The notes below the pieces were generated by a model that worked only from the letters and a program-made list of their open reading frames with translations, did no database searches and was not told where the DNA came from. A stretch of DNA of 41,055 nucleotides from the NCBI GenBank assembly GCA_015179025.1, contig WHUX01000344.1, positions 1 to 41,055 on the forward strand, written 5' to 3'. Numbering within the stretch: position 1 is the stretch's first letter; every line of letters begins with the position of its first letter. Shown in pieces: positions 11,601 through 19,779 of this stretch. This DNA is from Terfezia claveryi. Taxonomy: Eukaryota > Ascomycota > Pezizomycetes > Pezizales > Pezizaceae. The position numbers and the translations under genes are program-made.

Positions 11601-12602
11601 GTAGATTAGCTGACCAAAATAAAGTATATTATATCTTGCTAGGATACTTGCTCTGCCTTGGAATTGGCCAGCCTCTATCTCAATAATATATTCCACTACC
11701 ATGGCCTCTCTGAGTCAATGGTCTTTGACTGTAGCCTCTAGTTTATATCTGAGTTCTAGAAAGTATTCTATGAGCTATTTGGGATTGAGATACACTTTTC
11801 AACTACATACTACCCTCAAACGGACAGCCAATTGAAATGAATGAATACTATTAAGGTGCAGTACCTATGGGTTTAGGTCAACTATCAATAGAACAACTAG
11901 ATGTCTCTATTAGCAATCTGTAAATTTGTAGCTAACAACCAATTCTCAGAGTCCCTATAAACATCTCCATATATAGCCAATTATGGCTAGCACTTTCAGT
12001 TCATAAATACACTTGCACTCTTATAGAAGGCCAAGAAGAATGTCTTGGTTAAGGAGCTCACTACAGAGATTGTCAAACTCCATACAACTCTGAAAGCTGA
12101 ATTAGCTTATATGTAAGCTAGGCATGTTGAATTTACAAATGGATCTAGGTTGCTAGCCATAAAATATTAGCTAGAAGATAAGGTATAGCTTCCGAGTTGC
12201 CATTTCTATATAGAATGACCATTATGCAAGCTCGACTATAAGTTTTTAGGACCCTTCATGGTATTGACAGCTATAAACACTTATGACTATCAATAGAATT
12301 TCCTTAGAGATATCAAGTACCATCTGGTTGTCTATATCTTAGAGATAAAACCAGCTGTAGACGATTCTCTTAGAAGGCAAAAGTACCTTCTACCTCCTCC
12401 TATAGTAATTGTAGGTAAAGAGGAGTGAGAGGTTGAGAAGGTACTAGACTTCAGAAAGCACTATAAGTGAATTCAGTATAAGGTCAAGTAGGTAGGAGAT
12501 GAGGAGCCTACCTGGCAACCTATAGAGGACTTAGAAAATATGCAGGATTTGGTTGCTCTATTCCACTAGCAATACTTCAAGAAGCCTTGCCCAGTCAACT
12601 AA
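8684..12602 (+). pseudogene. pol: Decayed pol of Gypsy-1
   Basis: Fragments of every pol domain are readable in the order of the young copy: protease (ALIDCGALGIVFIN, about 8850-8895), RT (LEALKKYLEENLNKSFIPYSSS near 9556), RT core with GAYNL near 9800, RNase H broken by the element at 10494-10741, integrase (about 11100-12300) and chromodomain (about 12420-12570, TWQPIEDLENMQDLV). It ends at TAA 12600-12602. The RT YLDD site is changed (about 9970-9980 reads AYLNNIL). Stops occur every few dozen codons. Confidence 0.88.
10494..10741 (+). mobile_element. Small TIR element in Gypsy-1 RNase H
   Basis: 248 bp, from CATCAGGAAAGAAAATAG to TTTTTTCTTGCTGATG, flanked by CA on both sides (10492-10493, 10742-10743). 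Comparison with the young copy (GTCCTCCACCCAGTGG near 21637) shows a single CA at the empty site, so the 2-bp duplication is real here. The interior is packed with GTCTCC/GGAGAC hexamers that can pair with each other. It has no transposase; ORFs crossing it on both strands are by-products. Confidence 0.85.
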
Positions 12603-12762
12603 GGTTATGACTTTGTATTCTTATTGTTGTTCTTACTCTTATTGTTGTTTGGAGTTAGGGTTGGGATCCTCTTTATCACATTTATTATTGTTTTGAATAT
12701 TATTCACTAGTTGACATACTCAAGCCTCTTGTTATTAGAGCTCTACCCTAAAGTGGGAATAG

Positions 12763-13344
12763 TGTCACAACTATATACTCAGTTGTCCTTATTATCAGCT
12801 ATAATGTAGTTAATAGGTTATTGCCATTATTGTCTTTATTATTACCTACAATCGCAGCTAATAGGTTATCATTATTGTTGCCCTCAGTATCACCTACAAT
12901 ACCGATAATAAGTTATTATCATTATTGTTTTTGTTATTACTTGTGATTACAAGTGATAGGTTATTTTTACCTTACTTGGCTTCTAAGATAGGAATCTTAG
13001 GAAGCTTATTCCTTTAATTACCTTGACAAGATTATGTATATATAGTCTCTATCTCTTGTACTATTGTTAGATCCCTATCCAACATCTTATATACTTAATA
13101 CAGGACCTTTGTTCCCTCCATAAAGGTGTACCCTTCTTGTATACCCTTTGCCATAACCTTGCCTTACCTCTCTATGCTTTACCTTTCTGAACAACTCTGC
13201 AGTATAGCTGTCCTCCTTCAATATATATGGCAACTACTTCCATATATCTCTTGCCTCATGCTTCTTGCCTCTTACCTCTTGCCCAAGTCCTGCCCCTGCC
13301 CTGACATACCCTTTGGAGGCCTTGCCCCTTAAGCTGTTGTTACA
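12763..13344 (+). repeat. 3' LTR of decayed Gypsy-1
   Basis: 582 bp, the same length as the 5' LTR. Starts TGTCACAACT after a degraded polypurine tract (AAAGTGGGAATAG), ends GTTACA and is followed by ATAAT. U3 palindromic units are present but mutated independently of those in the 5' LTR. Confidence 0.9.
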
Positions 13345-13981
13345 ATAATAAAGGTATAGTAACTTATATATTTCATTATAGTAATGAGTGTGACTTATTT
13401 AAAGAGTTATGTACTACTTGTAGTTATATTTTCTAGTAAGCTCTGGAAGTTTCTATCATATTGATTTCAAATCATGTAATAGATTTGATGATACCAATAG
13501 TATACTGCTTCAGCACTACCCCAATACTACTCTAGCACTACCCCACTCTGGACATAATATAGTCCCCTAAATTCTCTTAGTTGGAGGACTGTTCAAGTCA
13601 GATAAAATCTAGAAATAGACATAGAATTACATATTAATAATTAAAGTATTGTCCTACTATATTCTTGTCCTTCTACAGGTCTATCTCCTTCTATATTCCA
13701 ATAACAAGTTATAGACCCAATGGGCTTACCTTCTACACCTTAAGCGATAATAGTATATATGTAAGTAAGAAATACTTAAATAGAAGCTATAGGTTCTGTG
13801 CACTTATAGTTTGCTGTAGTGAACTCTAGTACTGCTGCCAGTAGTAGAGAGCTATTTATGAAGTATACCCTCTTACTTTACACTTGCTGTAATTACTATC
13901 ATTTTCAGTATATACTAAGTAGACTGGATATATCGCTTGTTAGGTAGTTGTACTAGAGTATATACTTATATTATAGAGGTA
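13345..13981. other. AT-rich spacer, no gene seen
   Basis: After the target duplication come about 630 bp of AT-rich DNA without a usable ORF. The only local pattern is a short CACTACCCCAATACTACTCTAG duplication near 13514-13550. Confidence 0.55.
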
Positions 13982-14900
13982 CATCAGGGAAAAAGATTTG
14001 GCATCCGGACACAGTACCAAGCGTCCAAATGCGATTTTGCATCCTGTGCATCCTGTGCATCTAGATGCTCCAGAGTATTGCATTACGAACTGGACGCAAC
14101 TAGGGCCCTGCGCTGCATTGCAATACAATCACAACGCTATTGGGGCAACAATAGCTATCCAGACAGTAGTTAATATAAGCTCAATGTCTGGATATCAGAG
14201 TTCATTTCTATCATATCAACAACTCAATTAAGGTTGTTAATGCTATAGGTTCCATGTTCGGGGTTGCTGAACTAGGGCCCCAAATTGCTCTCTTCTACAA
14301 TGTACACCCACTCACCACTTGCATGTATGATAGCCAGGTACATAGCTACTATTGTAGCAATTGAATATGCATATAGCAGAAATATCCATAGTATTCGCTA
14401 ATAATTATAGACACAGAAGTAATAGATATATATATTGAGCATGCAATTGCTACTCCAATCACACTAACACTTGCTCTAATACTCACTCTAATACTCGCCT
14501 TAATACTCATTCTAATACTCGCTCTAATACTCGCTCTAATACTCGCTCCATTACTCACTCTATTACTTACGCCAATACTTGCTCTAATACTTACTCTATT
14601 ACTCACTCTAATGCTTACCGTAATCTGCTGGGATATAGAGCAAACGAAAAATGCGCGGGGAAGGGAGGTATATACACAGGAAAACTATAGTTACCAAGGC
14701 GACTAGTAAGGCTGACAATTTAGACTTTCTGAAGACAATGAGATAAGGGATAACAAGAGAAGTAGCATTACAGTGATCAATGGCACTCAGCCCCCTTTCG
14801 CCCGTGGGTGCCATACTATTCAATGCCTGGCCTGGAAATAGTCATATTGGGAAATTGTAGTCGTTGTATGGAGATATGTGTCGAATTCATGCTTTGTAAT
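13982..14900 (+). mobile_element. Module A: single arm of a foldback-like element
   Basis: It begins CATCAGGGAAAAAGATTTGG, the same terminus as the 2.3-kb palindrome (right end at 34577). It stays collinear with that arm through CAACTCAATTAAGGTTGTTA and AGAAATATCCATAGTATTCG, a 12-bp minisatellite at about 14463-14618 (ACTCGCTCTAAT units), and AATGAGATAAGGGATAACAAG. Unlike the palindrome it does not fold back. It continues through a short K stretch into module C. The 3' terminus was not found. ORFs such as SIRASIRASIR are the 12-bp repeat translated. Confidence 0.75.
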
Positions 14901-15029
14901 ATGTTTCATAGGAATTCATGCATTCATGGGCATATATATAAATTATATATATATGTGCTAGAAACTCGTACTTTTGGAGACTTTTATATATATATCCCGT
15001 TAATGCATGGAATTCTCGCATATATATAT
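14901..15029. repeat. Module K, short form
   Basis: (TA)n tracts with GAATTCATGCATTCATGGGC and GAAACTCGTACTTTTGGAGAC, the two alternating motifs of the palindrome core. It has no J-type left arm, only the C arm on its right. Confidence 0.7.
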
Positions 15030-15260
15030 GTTCTGGTCTGTTCAGGATCTGGGCCATACCGGTATGGCCCAGTCCATACCAGTATGGACTGGATATCGCA
15101 ACGGACCAGGCCGTTATGAGATTAAATTGTTCAATGTCATGGATAGCAACAAGGATTTACCACAACACTACAGTGGCTACAGCGACATTAAAATTACTAA
15201 ATAGGGACATATCCGATATGAAGGTAATTTTGTAGCAACATTTGGTCAAAACATCGGAGA
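15030..15260 (+). repeat. Module C copy 3
   Basis: Starts GTTCTGGTCTGTTCAGGATC and carries the perfect 18-bp palindrome GGCCATACCGGTATGGCC at 15052-15069. The core (GATAGCAACAAGGATTTACC, GACATATCCGATATGAAGG) is among the least decayed. It leads into module D as at 5381. Confidence 0.82.
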
Positions 15261-15610
15261 TGCCCATTGTCATACTGGATCAGGGCCACAACCATGTACA
15301 AATTCAATATAAGAGCTAGCAGGATGTTAAGCAAGCGGGGATTGAGCAAGTGGATATGAGGATTGAGCAAGTGGAGGATTAAGCAAGTAGGTATGGGGAT
15401 TAAGCAAGCGGGGGATTAAGTAAGCGAGGGATTGGGTAAGTGGAGGTTTGGGCAAGCGGGAGATTGGGCAAGTGCAGGATTAAGCAAGCGAGAGATGGCA
15501 GAGCTTTTCTTATGTATATATTCTGGTCTGTTAACACAATGCTCGGAGTAGAAGATTTCTTGTATTCCCTGAAAATACTAATTGCCTAGAATCGCCGCTT
15601 CTACAGTGTG
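15261..15610 (+). repeat. Modules D and E, second copy
   Basis: Linker GAATTCAATATAAGAGC-type sequence (15300-15325), about eleven copies of the roughly 16-bp GGATTGAGCAAGTGG unit (15330-15495), then E (TCTTATGTATATATTCTGG ... AATCGCCGCTTCTACAGTG). Same order as 5601-5935, with E continuing into module F here. Confidence 0.78.
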
Positions 15611-15659
15611 CACCATGAAACGAGCAAGTTTTTGTACCATTGACAACTCACCAAGCTGG

Positions 15660-15895
15660 CATTTATGTCCTTGAGCCTGCAATCGGGGGTCCCTATTAGC
15701 CTGCGATCGGGGGTCCCTATTAGCCTGCGATTCGGGGTCCCTATTAGTCTGGATATCCACATCCATATGAGTATGCAATTGGAGTTCTTTCTTAGCCTAG
15801 ATATCCGTATCCATATGAGCCTGCAATTGGGGCCTGCAATCGGGGGTCCTTCTTAGCCTGTATATCCATGTCCATATGAGAAATCATTGCCTCAG
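15660..15895. repeat. Module F: 24-bp minisatellite
   Basis: Units near GCCTGCGATCGGGGGTCCCT plus ATTA: three good copies at about 15675-15750, then variants with a CATATGAG segment (ATATCCATATGAGCCTGCAA type). The CGATCGGGGG core keeps its CpGs, so this part is little decayed. Found only once in the window. Confidence 0.8.
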
Positions 15896-15924
15896 CCTGC
15901 ATCATGTAGCGTCCACTTCCATCA

Positions 15925-16115
15925 TGCTTCCTAGCATGAAACACACCAATATCTAGAGCTGGCGAAAGCATGAAAAAACTAATAAACAGAGCAAGCAGAA
16001 GCATGCAAAACACCAATATATAGCACCAGTGGAAGCATGCAAAACACCAATACCTAGAGCTAGCAAAAGCATGCAATACACCAATATCTAGAGCCAGCGG
16101 AAGCATGAATTGCAT
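15925..16115. repeat. Module G: 34-bp minisatellite
   Basis: The GCATG core recurs at 15934, 15968, 16001, 16035, 16069 and 16103, a strict 33-34-bp period. The unit is GAAGCATGCAAAACACCAAT followed by ATCTAGAGCCAGCG. There are no unique spacers, so it is a direct tandem array. The last unit (GCATGAATTGCATGC) enters module H. Confidence 0.85.
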
Positions 16116-16390
16116 GCATATATAGAGGCTGAAAAGCAATCATTTCTATATGTTTGTCTTCTCATTTGTTTCCCATATATAGGTATTTCCTCCTTTGTGC
16201 TAGGTTTTGCCAATTGCAGGAGGAGCCCCAACCGACGCAGTGGGATGATTGTAGGTAAGACAAGTAATCTGGTTTTAAGACAGCGCCAGTTGATCCAATG
16301 GCTAGCAGCAAGACACAGCAAGTCCCTATTTCCAAGGTGTGTCCGGCTGGGACTTAGAGCTTTTATCTTGTTCATTCCTTCCAAGTAATT
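16116..16390 (+). repeat. Module H, conserved non-repetitive stretch
   Basis: Nearly collinear with 3945-4231: CATATATAGAGGCTGAAAAG, TTTCCTCCTTTGTGCTAGG, TTGCAGGAGGAGCCCCAACC, GTAGGTAAGACAAG, CAGTTGATCCAATGGC. Two copies this alike in a decayed region suggest a recent common source. The TATA-like box and following GTAAG...CAG hint at a transcript, but no protein frame is shared. Confidence 0.65.
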
Positions 16391-16862
16391 TTGCTCACCG
16401 AATTCTACCTGGTTTGCTCATTCATTTTATCGCTCATTTGCTCGCTCATTTTCTCACTTATTTGCTCGCTTATTTTCTCACTGATTTTGCTCGATTCTAG
16501 GCTGATTTGCTCGCTCGATTATATACTAATTTGCTCACTCGATTCTAAGCTAATTTCCTTACTCAATTCTATGCAGTGGTAATTTCCTTGCTCAATTCTC
16601 TGCTGATTTCTTTTCTCCATTCTAGGCTGATTTGCTTGCTCAATAATACGCTGGTTTGCTCGCTCATTTTCTCGCTGATTTACTTGCTCGATTCTAGGCT
16701 GATTTGCTTACTTGATTTATGTTGATTTGCTTGCTCGATTGTAGGCTGATTTCCTCACTCGATTCAGTAATATCTTTGCTCAGTTCTCTGCTGATTTCCT
16801 CACTCAATTCTAGGTTGATTTCCTCGCTCAATTCTAGGCTGAGTTGCTTGCTCAATTCTAGT
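16391..16862. repeat. Module I copy 2, longer
   Basis: About nineteen units of the 24-bp GCTGATTTGCTCGCTCGATT-plus-CTAG minisatellite, in sub-types (CTCATTTTCTCGC, GATTCTAGGC, AATTCTCTGC) that recur in the same order as in the other copies, so the whole array was probably copied as a block. Confidence 0.85.
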
Positions 16863-17393
16863 GGATATTCAGGCTAATATGGACAGTAAATTGCAGGCTC
16901 ATATGGACGGCGAATCTAGGATTCAAGGGACGCGGATATGAAGACTGGTACAGATGGGGGTTTTGGGGCGCAGTGTATTAGATAGCCTTATTAGATAATT
17001 GTAAGAATAAAATGGATTATTTCAAAATGCATATAATGCAGGTAAACTACAAGAACAGCACAGTAGTATGGGTGCGGCTATGCTGGGAGACCATTTGCAT
17101 TGGAGTTTAGAATGGGATGGTGACTGCATAGAGGGTAGAGGTTAGGGTAAACATGAATCTAGGAATATGGCATCTAATGATTTACGTTGGTTAGGCCAAA
17201 TAAGTTAGGTATGCGTAAGGAAATATAAGAAGATATAAATATTTATGCCATCCCGGAATGGCCTAGGTAATCTCGCAATCTCGCAATGGCCTAGTCCATA
17301 CTGGTATAAGGGGCTATACTGGTATGGCCCGAGCAATCCTGGAACGGCCCAGTCCATACTGGTATGGCCTGGAATCCCGCAATGGACCAGAAC
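16863..17393 (+). repeat. Module J copy 2, with left arm of K
   Basis: Matches 4501-4960 (GGTACAGATGGGGGTTTTGG; TTATTTCAAAATGCATATAA) with an extra segment of about 70 bp near 17070-17150 that is also in the 24796 copy. It ends GAATCCCGCAATGGACCAGA. This end differs from that at 4940-4960, yet it is mirrored in the module C that follows (17547). Confidence 0.78.
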
Positions 17394-17546
17394 ATATATA
17401 TATGTCTTCAAAAGCACAAGTTTCTTGCATACACATATATATATGCCCAAGAATGCATGCATTTCTCTATATGTCTCCAAAAGTATGAGTTTCTCACATA
17501 TATAAATATATATGCCTGCGAATGCATGGAATTCTCATATATATAT
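17394..17546. repeat. Module K copy 3, short
   Basis: Three or four (TA)n tracts separated by GTCTCCAAAAGTATGAGTTTC and GCCTGCGAATGCATGGAATTC motifs, here in the complementary orientation to 14901-15029. Enclosed by inverted arms (17371-17393 and 17547-17570). Confidence 0.75.
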
Positions 17547-17880
17547 GTTCTGGTCTATTGCGGGATCCGGTCTATACCATTATAGCCCAGTCTATACCAG
17601 TATGGACTGGATATCGTAACGGACCAGGCCATTATGGTATGGCTACATATCGCAATGGACTAGGCCGTTACGGGATTAAATTGTTCAATGTTACAGATAG
17701 CAATAAGGATTTACCACAATTATAGCAGCTACAGTGGCTACAGTGATATTAAAATTACTAAATAGGGACATATCCGATATAAAGGTAATTTTGTAGTAAC
17801 ATTTAGTCAAAGAACATCGGAGATAATATAAAATTACATATCATAGAAAATACTCAGTAGAGGTATACCCGAAATGAAGG
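17547..17880 (+). repeat. Module C copy 4, with tail type 1
   Basis: Starts GTTCTGGTCTATTGCGGGAT, mirroring the arm at 17371-17393. It contains the C core and then the ACTCAGTAGAGGTATACCCG tail seen at 3700-3735. From 17881 unique sequence leads to the ATAAG target site (17960-17964) of young Gypsy-1. Confidence 0.8.
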
Positions 17881-17964
17881 TTATTATGTAATGACCTAAG
17901 AAGTAATATAATGGTGCTTGTAGTATAGTGAACTGGGATAACTCATTTTACCTTTTGACATAAG

Positions 17965-18534
17965 TGTCACAACCGTCCTTTCCTAGCCGGGTTTGAGAGT
18001 CAGACGGGATTCCGTCCGACTCTCGTTATTGTTGATTGATATCGTTGTAATCTCTGTTCCCGAGATAAGGGGTCTCGGGAACCTTATTCCTTCCGGTGGC
18101 CTTGGCTAGGAAGGAAGCCTGTATATATAGCTTGCTCTCTCCGCCCTCTCGTTGGATCCCCATCCAACGTCTTGTTTACCCAATACAGGACCTTGCTTCC
18201 CCCAGCGCTTGTGCACCTCCCTTGTGCACATCCTTGTCTCGAACAAACAACTCTGCAGTACAGCTGCCTCCCTTGACACACGCGGCAACTGCCTCCGCGT
18301 GTCTCGTGTCTCTTGCCTCTTGCCTCTTGCCTCTTGCCTCTTGCCTCTTGCCTCTTGCCTCTTGCCCTTGCCCCCGTCTCAGTCTTCCCCTGGTCACACA
18401 CGTAGCGTTCCTACGTGTGTCTTACCCTAGCCTTTCCCCCGATCACACACGTAGCGCTCCTACGTGTGCGATTGCCCCTTGCCACTTCCCCGGCGTACCC
18501 CTTGGTCGCCTTGTCCCCCAGAGCCCTCGTTACA
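17965..18534 (+). repeat. 5' LTR of young Gypsy-1
   Basis: Begins TGTCACAACC, ends GTTACA. U3 holds two inverted repeats: GTCAGACGG/CCGTCCGAC (17999-18020) and TTCCCGAGA/TCTCGGGAA (18057-18081). Then come the TATA box, a heptanucleotide array of eight TCTTGCC units (18311-18366), and a duplicated GATCACACACGTAGCG / GGTCACACACGTAGCG motif. ORFs on both strands over this LTR are not genes. Confidence 0.95.
18122..18129 (+). promoter_or_regulatory. TATA box of Gypsy-1 LTR
   Basis: TATATATA within GCCTGTATATATAGC; an identical box lies at about 23889-23896 in the 3' LTR and a related one near 408-417 in the variant LTR. Conserved position between otherwise different U3 regions supports it as the Pol II core promoter. 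The start site would be some 30 bp downstream. Confidence 0.65.
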
Positions 18535-18570
18535 CTACGTTAGATCCTTTAGACCAACTGGTACGCAGTC

Positions 18571-19779
18571 ATGTCAGGAGCAGCTCTCCCACCACCTGCT
18601 GTCAGGTTTCAAACCTGGAGGAACTCCCCTATACCCTTAGGACCAAACGAATTGAAAGCCTATCGTCGAGAGATCATCGACATCTTCGAGGCCATGGATG
18701 CCATCGGGGCCGAACTCGGCAATAGCTTGGCCGTGGCTGAACGAAAACTGAGATCCGCCGATGAAGAAATCACAGTACTCCAAAACGACCTTGACAATGC
18801 CACCATCGCTCTGGCCAACGAGCGAACCATGATCCAGACCCTCAACCGCGCTATGGCCGCTATGTCGGCAACCCCACCCTCCGCACCAACCGCCAAAACC
18901 GAAAGTATTCCAACCCCCCCCAAATTCAATGGGGATAGGGCTCGCCTCCGAGCTTGGAAGAACTCGGTAAACCTCAAACTCAATGGGGACTCAGCCAGAT
19001 TCCCATCCGAGCAACACCGATTGGCTTATGTCTTTACCCTGCTGGAGGGTAAGGCAGTAGATCAAATCCAGCCATATGTCCTCGAGACTGGGATTAAGCT
19101 GGACGGCATCCCGGCACTCTTCGCTATTCTAGACAGGGCTTTTGGAGACCCCGATGCCGTGGGCACGGCTAGCCGAGCCCTCCGAGCCCTGAAACAACGT
19201 AATTCGGACCTGTCCACATATGTGGCAGAGTTTTCCAGGCTGGCAGCAGAAGTATTATGGAACGACCAGTCAAAGCTCGAGCAGTTCCAGGAGGGACTGA
19301 ATGATGAACTTCAACAGGCCATGGTCACCCTCCCAGAAACCAAGAGTCTCGACGAATTAATCGACCAGGCATCCAGGGTGGAACAACGGATGGCTAGGTT
19401 GAGACACCGCCTTACCTTCCGCCCTGCCACCCGCTCACCTCAGCAACCATAGCAACACCAACCACAGCAACACCAACAACAACCGACCCCCAAGCCTGCC
19501 TAAGTCCCAGCCCTGGCCAACAAACCCGCGCACCCCTCTCTCGTGGCAGGTGGTGCCGCACCTATGGACCTATCCGTAGGTAGGCCACGGTTAACCCAGG
19601 AGGAGAGAGATCGCCGCCGGAATAATGGGCTATGCATAGCCTGTGGGAAGGCCGACCACTTCATTGCGGCTTGCCCCCTTCGAAAGAATCGCTCCCTCGC
19701 CATCCACGCTATCTCCGATACCCCAGTGCCCAGGATTGAGGAGGTTGATGAGTCGGGAAAAGCCCTGTTCCTTGCCTAG
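18571..19779 (+). pseudogene. gag: Gypsy-1 gag, two in-frame stops
   Basis: The capsid-nucleocapsid polyprotein, 402 codons from ATG 18571 (MSGAALPPPAV) to TAG 19777-19779. The N-terminal part has a coiled-coil-like stretch (ELGNSLAVAERKLRSADEEI). The Ty3-type capsid core follows (PPKFNGDRARLRAWKNSVNL ... YVAEFSRLAAEV ... LIDQASRVEQRM). Near the C-terminus is a CCHC zinc knuckle (CIACGKADHFIAAC, 19633-19674). Between them a Gln-rich linker carries TAG at 19450-19452 and TAA at 19501-19503, both probably former Gln codons (C-to-T). I know of no reason to expect recoding there, so I call it broken, though the damage is minimal. Confidence 0.9.

Larger units (their letters stand above)
6904..13344 (+). 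mobile_element. Decayed full-length Gypsy-1 chromovirus
   Basis: A complete Ty3/gypsy copy: two 582-bp LTRs (6904-7485 and 12763-13344) flanked by the 5-bp duplication ATAAT (6899-6903, 13345-13349). The interior follows young Gypsy-1 (17965-24301) base by base but is riddled with stops. Most differences are C-to-T and G-to-A that yield TpA (TGG to TAG, CAG to TAG, CTGGCC to CTAGCT), which resembles repeat-induced point mutation. A 248-bp TIR element sits inside at 10494-10741 and keeps its GC-rich hexamers, so it probably arrived after the decay. Confidence 0.93.

Noticed and set aside
15925..16115. Regularly spaced 34-bp repeats, CRISPR-like at first sight
   Set aside because: The units are directly adjacent with no unique spacers, and the surroundings are fungal transposons.
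18084..18725. ORFs of 60-209 codons over both LTRs and the leader of Gypsy-1
   Set aside because: They occur at the same places in both LTRs and on both strands, and read the TCTTGCC heptanucleotide array; the 209-codon one overlaps gag in another frame.
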